NCBI GenBank assembly: GCA_010279815.1
Contig: QEOQ01000559.1
Location: forward strand, 28,636 to 92,635
Reading direction: 5' to 3'
Length of the DNA stretch: 64,000 nt
Origin: Brachionus plicatilis
Lineage: Eukaryota; Rotifera; Eurotatoria; Ploima; Brachionidae
Shown here one piece after another: positions 22,097 to 31,800 of the stretch (its first letter is position 1; each line of letters starts with the position of its first letter). The notes below the pieces were generated by a model. The model saw only the letters and a list, made by a program, of their open reading frames with translations, made no database searches and had not been told where the DNA came from. The translations under genes and the position numbers were made by a program.

Positions 22097-23218
22097 ATGG
22101 GTAAAAAAAGCGTTACCAATGAAGTAAGATGTCAGATAATTGGCCTCCTAAAAGATAAGACCAAAAGTAATAAGGAAATAGCTAAATTACTAGGAGTATC
22201 GGAAAAATGTTTGAGAACAACAAGAAAAAATAATGATATCTATGGTACCCAAAAGGAATCAACAAGGCCTGGGAGACCAGAAAGCTAACTAAAAGGGATC
22301 AAAATAGTTTATTTTATTTATTTATTTACTGAGCAGAGGCCACCAGTTGGGCTTTTATCGATACGCTGTAAAATAAAGCGTTTATTTATACAAAATAGTT
22401 TATTTATACAGGTAAGAAAAAATCCTACATGAGTTATAAAAAGTTGGCCTTTGACTTAAATTCTAAGTTTAAAAATGTTAAGATAAGTAGAGAAGTAGTA
22501 AAAAGATTTCTTACTAGAAAAGGAATAGGAATTTATACAGCTCTGAAAAAGCCATTGCTGACGGAATCTAATAGAATCAAAAGATTAAAATGGTGTAAAA
22601 AAAGATTGAATTGGACAATTGAACGATGGGGAATGGTAATTTTTAGCGATGAATCCAATTTTGAGGTGTTTAATAGGAAATCAAGAGTTTTTGTAAAAAG
22701 ATTAAAAAAAGAAAAATACGACACAAGATTTGTAATACCAACTCTACAAGGTAGTGATGAATTCCGCAGGAATATGGGGTTGCATCAGCAGTAAAGGTAC
22801 AGGATGCTGTTGTATATTTGAGGGGCGAATTAATCAACAAACCTACAAGGAAACGTTAGAAAATGAACTTTTGGCATCTGTCGATATTTTTTACAAAAGA
22901 GATGATCCTTGGTTTTTTCAACAGGATGGGGCTCCAGCACATAGAGCAAAGCTAATTAAAGAGTGGTTTGATGGGAATAATATTGCCCTCTTACCATGGT
23001 GTGCAAGATCACCTGATCTTAATCATATCGAGAACTTATGGTCATTTATTGATGCAAAATTGGTAGAAACAAAATTGACCTCAATCGAGCACTTAAAATC
23101 GACTCTTCTGAAGGAATGGCTAAATGTCCCTGATGATTATGTGAAAAAATTAATTGAATCAATGCCTAAACGTATTCGTGCTTGTTATGATTCAAAAGGT
23201 GGTCATTTTAAATACTAA
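22097..23218 (+). pseudogene. Tc1-like transposase (DD34E), interrupted and frameshifted
   Basis: The protein would bind the element ends and catalyse cut-and-paste transposition in the nucleus. The start MGKKSVTNEVRCQIIGLLKD opens a helix-turn-helix. A GRP word follows (STRPGRPES), where one base change breaks the frame into a stop at 22288. A 79-bp LINE tail lies at 22312-22390. The frame resumes with MSYKKLAFDLNSKFKN, the first catalytic Asp in FSDESNFE, and a one-base shift near 22750 that cuts GSVMVWGCIS-like sequence. The second Asp lies in FFQQDGAPAH and the Glu in SPDLNHIENLW. The C-terminus ends GGHFKY as in related Tc1 proteins. Catalytic residues are kept, so the damage is recent: two frameshifts and one insertion. 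Confidence 0.85.
22312..22390 (-). mobile_element. 5'-truncated LINE 3' tail inserted in the transposase
   Basis: A 79-bp insert is flanked by a direct repeat beginning CAAAATAGTTTA (22300-22311 and 22391-22402). Read on the minus strand it ends in (AAATA)n preceded by GGCCTCTGCTCAGTAAATAA, a LINE-like 3' end. The target-site duplication and tail show retrotransposition. Confidence 0.75.
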
Positions 23219-23774
23219 AAATTAGTATGCGTCTAAACTTTTGTGCAACTTTTTTTTCTCCGAAATTTTATCACTATTTTCTCAATTAATATACTCAGCT
23301 ATTTTTTTTTCTGTCTAGTTTTTTTTGAATTTTTATTTAATTAATTATGTTAATTAATAAATTAAAAAACAGAAATATTCTTACTAGCTTTCTATTCTGT
23401 AAATAATTGGCACATAATTTATTTGTTTAAAAAAAATGCGTATGCGTCTAAACTTTTGTGCAATACTGTATATGCATTAGACAACTCAAGAGTATATAAA
23501 GATATAAAGCCTGATCTGAAGGAGCTCTAGCACGGTACAGAAAAAAAAAAAAAATAAATAAATAATCTAGCAAATTTTAAAAAAAAAGTCTGGACTTGGA
23601 CTTTTTTTTGGGACTTTTGAACAACTCTGATTTTCTCTCTCTTTCTCCCTCGCTCTCATTAAACTTTATATTTTCAAAAAAAAAGTGTTTATTTCAAAGA
23701 ATAAAACAAAAAAGAAAATTTTTAAAAGTAAACCAAAAATGTTACAAAATTAAGAAATTCAATATACTGAAAAG

Positions 23775-24000
23775 CATTTACTGATCAAGATCTAAAAGAC
23801 GCAATCTATGATGTTAGACCAGAAAATTGCTACTATAATTGTTCTAAAGTGGATGGATGGAACAACCGCATTTTTTTTAGTGGTTCTATTAAGTTTTTGG
23901 GCCTAAATTATTGATACTTGATGGTCATACTTCACACATAAATCCAGCTTTAAAGATTTTATTTGTGATGATTGTGATGATTAAACCTTCGTTTTTCTTC
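23775..24000 (+). pseudogene. Pogo/Tigger-type transposase remnant with internal deletion
   Basis: AFTDQDLKDAIYDVRPENC resembles the N-terminal psq-type helix-turn-helix. It runs within about 30 codons into VEWMDGTTAFF and, after a frame change, PKLLILDGHTSHINPALK, the second catalytic Asp region of DDE_1 transposases (LDGH-SH). The middle of the protein is missing. Confidence 0.6.
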
Positions 24001-24625
24001 TTTTATGAAATCTTCTTTTAAACTCACTCTTTTTTTTTTCGTTTTTTTTATTGATTTTAAAATTATTACTAATTGTTATAGAATGAAATCAAATCGTAAA
24101 AACTTAGTTTATTTTGTACTAAAGAATAATTGAATAATCAATTAAATTACCGATTAATAAATTTATTGAAATATTAAAAAATGTATTCCTTAATGGGTTA
24201 AATGGGTAATAGAGGTTAAAATTCTTTATTTACGGTTAAATTTCGAGGTAATTTTATAAAATTTTAGGTGTAATCGGGTAACCGCTTTAACCCCTTTGGA
24301 CTTCGGACAATTAGCCGCCTGAGGTAAAGGGGTGACTTAAAAAATTCGGGAAAATTGGATGACTTTTTTTGAAGTTTTTCAACATCAAATATTCATATAA
24401 AAAAATTTATTAGTGGATTTCTCTACGTACAGTCCTGATTTTTTACGATGATTTTACCAAAATTTTGGTATGTTCGCATTAATTTTCGCAAAAGTAAAAA
24501 GGACCATAAAAATGAAAAAATTTTACACTTTTTTGATTTTTTTCAATTTTTTTAAAAAAATTAATAAAAAATTTTGAATAATAAAACCTTTTTTTTTTGG
24601 GACTTTTAAGCAACTCTGGTTTATT

Positions 24626-24928
24626 CTAGATGGAACTAATACCATCGAATTTTCGATTTGGCTTAGTTGGTCTCAAGGTTCAATTCCCTAAGTGTTATTA
24701 TGACCAAAAAAAAAAGATTGGTTACTATGGGACAGATATTAATTCCAATCAGATAATGTTCAAATTAATTAGCAATCGGATTCAATCGATTTGTTTGTCC
24801 CAACACATCAGCATTAGTTTCAATCCGTTCATAGTAACCAACCCTTTTATTGATGGTCAAAGGACGATTTTGCTGTTTCACAAAACCGAATCCATGCTGC
24901 CTTTCAATTTTAAGATTATTTTCTTGGA
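24626..24928 (+). CDS. Possible orphan internal exon, about 100 codons
   Basis: An open frame of 106 codons begins right after a good acceptor (TTTATTCTAG) and reaches a GAG|GTAAAG donor. Part of it reads KCYYDQKKKIGYYGTDINSN, then RIQSICLSQHISISFNPF and VTNPFIDGQRTILLFHKTE, a compositionally normal protein sequence. A degraded relative lies at 25820-26040 (KCYFDQKKK, then a GGACCGATATTTATTCCAAT stretch), inside a TIR element. I do not recognise the fold. No partner exons with matching phase were found, so it may be a captured exon or a pseudogene piece. The frame directly ahead (24592-24617) is a MITE-type end. Confidence 0.35.
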
Positions 24929-25264
24929 GGTAAAGCAAAGACTTTTATGACTTTTCAAAAGTCAAAAAACTTCAATTTTTTTTCAAGAATATCATGACTA
25001 GAAAATTCTTAAAGTATTTTAAAATAATAAATTGTATTTATCTTGATGTCTCGAAGTTCCGAGATCCCAAAGTAAATTTTTTTTTCAGTTTTTCAAATTA
25101 ATCACAAAATAAATTTTCGTGTTTTTCCATTTATATAGAGTAATTATTCTAGGAAAATTATGTTTAACGGTAGATCACGAAAATTTCCGCCTAGTACTCA
25201 ACTACTGTCAAAGTATTTTATCTATTCATTTTTCATCACATCACATGATCGTGAGATTTTTTTG

Positions 25265-26402
25265 CATTCAATGAATGTGAAGACTTTTATGATAAAATTG
25301 CAAGAAAATTCTGATAAATGGCAAATCTTTTGCATTAGACAACCCAAGAGTTTTTAAATTTTTTGATATGAAGCCTGGTCTAGCAAATTTTAAAAAAAAG
25401 TCCAGACTTAGACTTTTTTAATGACTTGGACTATTTTTGGGGTTATTACTAAAACACGGACCTCCAGTTTTTAAAATAAAACACAGACCCATACTTATTT
25501 CCCCCATTAATACTATGCCATTTATCCCCCACCATTTTCTTATTACTAAATTTAATTTATTATTTTTTCCTATAATTTTAAAAATAAATTAATTAATTTA
25601 TAATGCAAATAAAATAGAAAAACACTTTTTTTAAATTTTGTCTCTTTTTTATATATATTATTCAAATCTAAAGTTTTTCACTAAATCAGAAGAGAAAAGT
25701 TCTATTTAATATTCCAACGAACCAAACAAAAATAATCTAAAAATCCCAACAAAAAATAATTTATTTAATTTTAAAATATTTTATTAACAATAATTTAATA
25801 GAAATTATTAAATCATGCTTATGCAAAAGTGTTATTTTGATCAAAAAAAAAAGGGTTGATTAATGTGGACCGATATTTATTCCAATCAGGTAATTTTCAA
25901 AAAATCAGTATTCGGTGTCATTCGATTTTTTATTTAAATATTATTCGTAGAATAATGACAAAAATTAAAATAAAAGTTAAAAATCTTCGAAAATTTAAGC
26001 GTTATTTTCTTTTAAAAGAAAGATTAGAGATGGCTAAATAACAGTTATCATATCAGATAACAATTAAGATTCTCAATTTTGTAAAAATTCTCAAGTAAAA
26101 ACAAATAAAGAATTATTTAAGTGACAAAAAAATTTTAAATTCATTAATTAAAATATTTAAAAAAAATGAATAAACAGAGTCTTAAAAAATAAATTATTTT
26201 AATGAATAATTGAAAAAATTAATTTAATTAATTAGAACTATCTATTTTGATATCAAGCTAAAATGGAGCTAGTGCTTAGATTTTGGCCTTACGTGAAAGC
26301 TGGTAAAATTTTGGGGATATATGGCATAGTATTAATGGGGGAAATAAGTATGGGTCCGTGTTTAAGCAATAACCATTTTTGAGACTCTTAAACAACTTTG
26401 GT
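25265..26402. repeat. Partial CAGAGTTG-family MITE, split by another TIR element
   Basis: 25270-25440 matches the inner and right part of the MITE seen at 20696 (GACTTTTATGATAAAATTGC, TGCATTAGACAACCC, TTTGATATGAAGC). Its right end, ACTCTTAAACAACTTTGG, is displaced to 26384-26402 by the 25440-26369 insertion. The left end is missing. Confidence 0.6.
25440..26369. mobile_element. TIR element of about 930 bp
   Basis: The right end, read inward, starts GGTTATTGCTTAAACACGGA followed by CCCATACTTATTTCCCCCAT and TAATACTATGCC. The left end at 25440-25515 has the same words, with an extra 25-bp near-duplicate of the ACACGGACC segment. It contains the decayed ORF relative of 24626-24928. No transposase is seen. 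Confidence 0.6.
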
Positions 26403-26404
26403 AT

Positions 26405-27330
26405 AGCATTATTTCAGCATTAAAAGTGGTGTTGGACGCGGACAGAGCTAACCGGTCCAAAAACGGGCGGTTCATGACGGTTGTTGGCCCGTTTATGTTG
26501 GCGGGCTAATTTTTGGCCCGTTTAATAACCGTTTAAAAATAAACGGGCGATCCAAAATTTAAAAAATAAAAAAAACAAAAGAAAAAAATTTTATTTAAAA
26601 AATAAAAAAAACAAGAGCAAAATAAAATTTTATTTAAAAATTAAAAAAAAAAAAATTTATTTAAAGAATAAAAAATTCAAAAGAAAAAATTTTTATTCAT
26701 CCTGAGTGAATTCAATATAAATCGACCGGATTTTTATTTTCTTTTTACTTTTACTTTTATTTTTAATTTTATTTAAAGAATTGATAAAACAAAAAAAAAA
26801 TATTTTATTTAAAAATTAAAAAAAACAAAAGAAAAAAATTTTATAAAAAATTCCAAATAGATTTTATAAAAAAAATTGTAAAGTTTTAGAACTAAATGAC
26901 GATTTTAAATTCAAAAATTCAATCAAGGAGAAATTTTTTGAACGTAATTTTTAGACTTTTTTTTTGGAGAAAAAAAATTATATTTTGGACATTTAATGAG
27001 ACATTACAAAAGAAAATTCAGTTTTAGTCCGTTCTTTAAACTTTTTTTGAAAAAAAATTCTAAACACATTTTAAATGACTGAATTTAAACTGAATTATCG
27101 TTTTTTAAACCCGCAGTTGTATCTTCGAGTTTACGGTAATTGACCTAAAAAAAAAACAAGAGTTAGTTAAATGGTCATATTTATAGAAACTACTTTTTTC
27201 AAAATTTATTAGAAAATAATAAAAAATTCAAAAAATTGAGCTTTTTTTTGGCATTTTCATTTTTACTAATTTTTACGTAAAATTACTAGAAATCCACTTG
27301 TCAAATCGGCACTGTAAATAGAAAAAAAAT
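26405..27330. other. Spacer with a GC-rich repeat patch and a decayed CGGTA end
   Basis: 26420-26545 is unusually GC-rich, with repeated CGGGC, AACCGG and GGCCCGTTTA words that resemble a degenerate palindromic satellite. The rest is A/T tracts. At 27120-27140, CTTCGAGTTTACGGTAATT resembles the right end of foldback element A. No gene seen. Confidence 0.45.
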
Positions 27331-27362
27331 CTGCCCCAAGCAAGGATCGAACTTATATAACT
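27331..27362 (-). pseudogene. tRNA 3' fragment (copy of the nearby tRNA-Met)
   Basis: TCTGCCCCAAGCAAGGATCG and AACTT match the 3' acceptor and T-arm of the tRNA at 27878-27972, including the poly-A before it, then identity stops. A truncated duplicate. Confidence 0.6.
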
Positions 27363-27369
27363 CGTATAA

Positions 27370-27877
27370 TTATATCTAATTTGAATAATATATCCTAATT
27401 ATAAAACAAAAATTTTATTTTTGAGTTTTAATAAAAAAAAAATTTGTTGACGTGCGGTCAAACGACTTGTTGGTGCTCACAATAAAAGAGTTAAAAGTGC
27501 TTTTTGAAGAATTTATTAATATGTCTTATCAAATTTAAGTTTAAGAATACACATCCACATTTATCTAAAAGTCTTGTTCCATTTATACGAAGAGTATTTC
27601 TTATCAGTTATAAATTAGGCTTAGCAACATTTCGTATTTTATTCTATTTTATTTTAATAATGAAGTAACAACTACTAGCAACAATTAAGTTACTAACACT
27701 TAAACTAAGGACTTTTAATTATTATTTTCTCCAGAGAGACTGTGTAGCATTCCAGCTTCTCACTACTGTGATAAGCCGCTAACAAATTATACTCCGGTTT
27801 ATAATTTTTTAAAAAACTAAAAATATTTCCTCATTTTTTTAAATGAATTGTTCATATTTTTAAATTGAAAAAAAATC
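27370..27877. other. AT-rich spacer, no gene seen
   Basis: No ORF or repeat of note. A slightly GC-richer patch at 27735-27800 shows no coding signal. Confidence 0.4.
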
Positions 27878-27972
27878 TGCCCCAAGTGAGGATCGAACTC
27901 ACGACCTCCAGATTACTCTGTAGAATTTTTCAGATTATGAGACTGACGCGCTACCGACTGCGCTATTGAGGC
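27878..27972 (-). tRNA. tRNA-Met (CAT), elongator type, with an intron
   Basis: Read on the minus strand, the acceptor strand GCCTCAA pairs with TTGGGGC. The D-arm is GCGC-AGTCGGTA-GCGC, the anticodon arm TCAGT with loop CTCATAA gives anticodon CAT, and the T-arm is GTGAG-TTCGATC-CTCAC. The body closely matches elongator tRNA-Met of animals. About 22 extra nucleotides lie after the anticodon, between CTCATA and TCTGGAGG, at the usual place for a tRNA intron (between 37 and 38). Because AATCTG is repeated at both edges, the exact splice points are ambiguous. A discriminator A follows. CCA is not encoded, as expected in eukaryotes. Confidence 0.9.
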
Positions 27973-28270
27973 TCAATTTAAAACATGCTGAAAATCTCAC
28001 GGGTTTTCTTCGCATCCTAGAAATTAGTCAATTAGTTGATAAATTAAGCCAATATTCAAAATTGCTCAATTCGAGTATTTCTTAAAGTTAATTTAGAAAT
28101 TTAAATTTCAAAATAATTCTATGCAACTTTTAAATTAGTATATAAAAGAATAAAATTTTCAAAAAAAATAATTTTAATGTAAAAAAAAAAATTCAAAATG
28201 AACAATTTAAATGAAAATGAATCGGAGGCAAGCTTCGAACTTTTTTTAAATATTTTTAAAATGCATCGCA

Positions 28271-29524
28271 GTGGTTAACCTGCTCACACTGCATAAAATA
28301 AAGCTATGGCAAGAACCTGATTTTGGCTCTGAGCAAAACCAGAGCCAGCTGAACGACCTGTTGATGAAAATAAGCGATGAGTCAGGCTTGATGGAAGCCG
28401 AGCTCAAGCTCATTTTGCTCAAACTCCAGCACCATTCAATCAAGAAGCTAGAAGAGAATAAAAAATTCCAAAAAGACGGCACCTGTGTGTTCCGGGTTAA
28501 AGTAATCGGAAATTTGAACCAGAACAAAATAGACACGTCCATCCATACAAACATTTCCATGACTGGCCACGAGCTGACCAAATTTTTGATCCAAAATTTT
28601 TGCCTAGACTGCGACAGCCTAAAAATAATCTGCAATGGCAAAGTAATCAAAGACAACCATCTATTGTTCAGTCAAGACATCAAAAATCATTCTACCCTGA
28701 TGGCCATGTGTGTATACGAAAAGACAATTCAGAATTTGAAAGAGAACTTACGTGAGGCCAAGATGGTCGTGGACATAAAGGACGCGGTCAACTTGTTGGC
28801 CAGCGAGTCAACCGAAGGACAAGGTCTCAAAAATGGCATCAAATTGCAGAACCAGAATGGCTTCACATTGACGCTGAGCGAAAATGACCAATCTTGTTTG
28901 ACCATGGCTATGATTTTGCACGAAAAGTCCAAAAATTTGATCAAACAAAAAGATTTTTTAAAAGCGCTGATACTTCTGGCCGAAGCAGATAAGGAGTTTT
29001 TGAGTTGTCTAGACAAATCGCTGCTTCAAAGTGTGGACAATTATGCTTTGCTCAATTTGGACATCATTTGGTGCTACTTGAACTTGGAGAGCTTGAATGA
29101 TCTGAAGAATGCTGAGGAAAGATTGAAAATTTGCGAGGATGGCTTGAAAAGATGCTATGGGTCCGATCTAAGTCGGCTGATGACAATCAAAAGCGACATG
29201 GTCAACAAATATACACCAATTTTTGTCAGATTAAATCTTCTAAAAGCTATTCTTAAATATTACCGGGGTAAAAAAAATGAGACAAGACAGTTTTTGGACA
29301 CGGCAATGCAGGAAATGAAAAAAATTTTGGTTGATGATGACAAGGTAGCTCAAGGTTAGCTTTTAACTTTTAAATTTTTTCATTTATTTTATTTTTTTAT
29401 TCAATTCAAAGTAATGTCGATGGGTTTTAGTAATACTGAAGCTAAACTAGCGCTCAGAGCCACTTTTAATAATGTAGATGCTGCAGTAGAGCAAATTTTT
29501 AAAAGTCAAATGTTTTATGTATAA
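28271..29524 (+). CDS. NUB1-like (NEDD8 ultimate buster 1), two recognised exons, 5' end unresolved
   Basis: NUB1 binds NEDD8 and FAT10 and delivers them to the proteasome. The N-terminal part reads LHKIKLWQEPDF and AELKLILLKLQHHSIKKL, as in the family. A ubiquitin-like domain lies at about residues 75-150 (FRVKVIGNL ... LKIICNGKVIKDNHLL), then a helical region (ILHEKSKNLIKQKDFLKALI, DNYALLNLDIIWCYLNLE). A 57-nt GT-AG intron (29355-29411) joins AQ|V and leads to a UBA domain, MSMGFSNTEAKLALRATFNN then VDAAVEQIF, stop at 29522. Homologues have up to three UBA domains and are about 600 residues; this one ends after one UBA at about 400, and a MITE starts 35 bp downstream, so the 3' end may be lost. 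No ATG precedes LHKIKLW in frame. A short upstream ORF (ATG at 28198, MNNLNENESEASFELFL) runs into the region out of frame, so a small unplaced intron or an indel is likely. Confidence 0.8.
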
Positions 29525-29558
29525 AAAAATTAACTTCTAAAAAAATATGTAAAAGGCA

Positions 29559-29694
29559 CAGAGTTGTTTAAAAATCCCAAATTAAAGTCCAAGTCAGGAT
29601 TTTTTTTTTCTTTAAATCCCATTCAAAGACTTTTACTTTTTTGTAAGTCATGACTCGAACTTGACTTGAAACTTGTGACTTTTAAACAAATCTG
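29559..29694. mobile_element. CAGAGTTG-family MITE, short copy
   Basis: It starts CAGAGTTGTTTAAAAATC and ends CTTTTAAACAAATCTG, with the inner words GTCCAAGTC and CTTGACTTGAAACTTGTGAC shared with the 43.8- and 60.6-kb copies. About 136 bp, lacking the middle section. Confidence 0.75.
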
Positions 29695-29847
29695 AAAAGT
29701 CCTATAGTTTTATTTCACTAATTAGGTTTCACATATAATTAAGGTTAAGTTAATTCACAAATTCAAATTTATAATTTTTATATCCATTCATTCAAACTGA
29801 AATAATTTATTTTTTCTACTTCAATAAATTTTAAATTTTAAAACAGT

Positions 29848-29982
29848 TAATTTTTTTGTCTTTAAAAGTAAGTTTTCATTTAAATCAATTAAAATATTTA
29901 AACCTATTAAAGTTCAATAAAAAGGGATATTTTAAAATTTTAAATATGGAAATAAAATTGACATGACATGTCAAGAATTGCA
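29848..29982. repeat. Dispersed repeat, copy 2 (copy 1 at 9325-9462)
   Basis: Same orientation and word order as copy 1, ending in TTGACATGACATGTCAAG. It abuts the Helitron helicase relic. Confidence 0.6.
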
Positions 29983-29984
29983 AG

Positions 29985-30230
29985 AGTCATTTCCTAACAC
30001 CATCGAAGCTTCGTCGACTTTAAATAGACTGCATTCTCTCAGTTGTTGAGCTTGAGCTGCATATTAATGCTGCTCACCGACGTGTTGGTTGTCGGGATTG
30101 GAATTTTAAATTTTGAATGCATCGTTTGTCCTCCTCCGATTAAAAGCTCTGAAGCAATGCCTGTGAATGCAGTAGGTAAAATAGACAAATTGCGGTGTCG
30201 TAGACGATGATAAAGTAGCTAAAATTGGAC
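29985..30230 (-). pseudogene. Helitron/PIF1-type helicase fragment
   Basis: On the minus strand: TAFTGIASELLIGGGQTMHS, KFKIPIPTTNTSVSSIN, then after a one-base shift QQLRECSLFKVDEASMV. This is the stretch between helicase motifs Ia and II of PIF1-like enzymes: TGIA--L--G-T-HS-FK-P-P followed by the Walker B DEASM box. In animal genomes such divergent PIF1 pieces usually come from Helitron rolling-circle transposons. The Walker A part and everything downstream are missing. Confidence 0.7.
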
Positions 30231-30684
30231 AAAATTTAATTAATTTTTTAATCTATGTTAATTAAAGCTAAATAATTACCTTAATAACATAAGTTTTTAA
30301 CATAAGTTAAAATTTTATACGTCGAAAATTTTTAAATTTAGAAATCTAATTTTAAAAAATATTTTATCCTATAGAGTATCGAGCCATCTATATTTTTATT
30401 ATATGTTCGACACGCTACCAACTGACCTATATTAACTTTCTTTAAATAATTTTTAAGCCATTATATTGATTGATTAATTTGTATAATTTACAAGCTAAGA
30501 AACAAAACAAGACTTGATTAAGAAATTTTTTTTAGAGAGTCTAAAAACGGTTTTAGTTCATCAATATAATTGATAATTTCTAAGAAACTTCATAATATCA
30601 AAACAAATATTTTTCAGGTTAAGTACAATTAAAAAAAAATTTATTTTAAATGTTTATTTATTTAATTAAACAAAGTAAAAAAAA
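30231..30684. other. AT-rich spacer with a possible tRNA relic
   Basis: The complement of about 30375-30430 contains GGTCAGTTGGTAGCGTGTCG, like a tRNA D-arm, followed by sequence that could be a decayed T-arm (GGCTCGATAC). No complete cloverleaf forms, so this is at most a tRNA pseudogene. No gene otherwise. Confidence 0.4.
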
Positions 30685-30891
30685 TTAATAAAACAAATAA
30701 TTACAAAATTTAGATTCACATTTTTTTAATTGGTGAATCAAAGAATTGGAAGCGGACCTTTTTATGGCTTTACATTTATCCTCCAAAAATTCTGTAGGTT
30801 CTTCTTTTATTGAGTTGTTTGTAAAATTGGTTGCACTTGCTCTCTGTTTTTTTGTGAAACTTTTATTTTTATTGGTTAAACAAAATTGCAA
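30685..30891 (-). CDS. Possible 3' exon of an unrecognised gene
   Basis: An open minus-strand frame with KSFTKKQRASATNFTNNSIK, EEPTEFLEDKCKAIKRSAS and LIHQLKKCESKFCNYLF, then stop. Lysine-rich; IKEE fits a sumoylation site (psi-K-x-E). It lies downstream of, and in the same direction as, the intron-dense units at 31.1-34.8 kb and could be a terminal exon of one of them. No splice partner was proven. The sequence around 30940-30985 resembles 31780-31815 (AATTTTCAAAAGGGTAT), a local duplication. Confidence 0.3.
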   Translation of the reverse strand: MQFCLTNKNKSFTKKQRASATNFTNNSIKEEPTEFLEDKCKAIKRSASNSLIHQLKKCESKFCNYLFY

Positions 30892-31140
30892 TATTTTACA
30901 AAAAAAAACGAAATAAAATTAACATAAAAATTAATGAGTTATATGAGAAAGACTTATAATTTTCAAAAGGGTATTTTGATACAAAACATTCAATTTATTT
31001 CAAATTAATTTAGATATTATAAAAGACATACTATCAGATATTAAATAGATTCCCAAATTAACAAAGATTGAAAAAAAACAAACAAAAAACTAATTCATAA
31101 TTTAGAATTAAATTAAGATGATAATTATTTACATTAATTT

Positions 31141-31698
31141 TCAATTCTCTTCTGTTTCCAAATTAAAATCTTTTTCACCAATCCATTTTAAAATTTCAGA
31201 TTTTTTTCTTTTTTTTTGAGATTTTAACAAATCTGACAACAGTTCTTGACAATCATTTGATTTACTGATTGCTGGGCTATCCAAAGGCTTTTGAGTATGT
31301 AAAAGGTCTGATATATGGACCCATGAAGGATCATAATAATTAATAGGAACTCCTTCAAATGAATGTTGATTCCAGTTGGTGTGAACGAAAAGCTCATCTT
31401 TTCCATTTATTTTTTCGAAGCCGAATTCTCTGCAATCTAAAACTGTATATGTTAAATTAGCCGGTTTCTCTTGCCGTTTTTTCGCAGGACCCTCAAAATT
31501 CCAATTTTGACTGTCCCAGATATATCCACTTGAAGATTTTGCATTTTTAAATCGTTTTTATTTATTTTGTTTGGAGTATACCTATTAAATTGTTCAACAT
31601 CTTTTTTATTAAAATTCTTTGGATGAGGAAGTTTTGTTTTATTTAAAAATTCTAAATAGCATCTTTTGCGAGCCAAATCTTTATCGGTTAATTTTCCA
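31141..31698 (-). CDS. C-terminal two exons of an unrecognised protein, possibly chromo-like
   Basis: Two exons on the minus strand, 31698-31582 and 31528-31141, are joined by a 53-nt intron (GTATAC...TTCAAG) with matching phase. The first reads GKLTDKDLARKRCYLEFLNK and PHPKNFNKKDVEQFN. The second has no methionine start at all yet stays open for 129 codons: SGYIWDSQNWNFEGPAKKRQ, LTYTVLDCREFGFEKI, KDELFVHTNWNQHSFEGV, NYYDPSWVHISDLL, then a basic region and the end NLETEEN. The F-V-H-x-N-W ... D-P-S-W-V-H-I-S-D-L pattern is reminiscent of a chromo-type beta fold with its closing W-x-P segment, but I cannot assign it. Upstream exons were not found. It lies directly downstream of the HP1-like unit on the same strand. 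Confidence 0.55.
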
Positions 31699-31800
31699 CT
31701 AAAAGTTTATCTTTGCAATTAATCGTCAATGAATGCATTTAGTTTTTTCCATTTTTCTCTTTTTGATAAAATGTAGAAAAATGATAATGACTTATTATTT

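Larger units (their letters stand above)
20890..23468 (+). mobile_element. Tc1-like transposon with IR/DR ends, inactivated
   Basis: TA target sites lie at 20888-20889 and 23469-23470. The outer repeats (TGCACAAAAGTTTAGACGCA at about 20897, complement at about 23441) and inner copies (about 21618-21645 and 23226-23250) give the IR/DR layout known from Tc1-type elements such as Sleeping Beauty. Left outer-to-inner spacing is about 210 bp once the nested foldback is removed, matching about 210 bp on the right. The transposase inside is broken. Confidence 0.85.
20696..23629. mobile_element. hAT-like MITE of the CAGAGTTG family, split by a Tc1 insertion
   Basis: The ends are CAGAGTTGTTTAAAAGTC at 20696 and the complement GGACTTTTGAACAACTCTG ending at 23629. 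Removing the Tc1 (20890-23468) leaves a roughly 350-bp element collinear with the uninterrupted copies at 43807-44124 and 60562-60863, including the internal phrase TGCATTAGACAAC. This family has at least five members in the window. Confidence 0.8.

Noticed and set aside
22533..22724. 63-codon minus ORF in the Tc1
   Set aside because: Antisense shadow of the transposase.
28246..28656. 136-codon minus-strand ORF opposite NUB1
   Set aside because: Antisense shadow of the NUB1-like exon; no family match, whereas the plus frame has domain structure.
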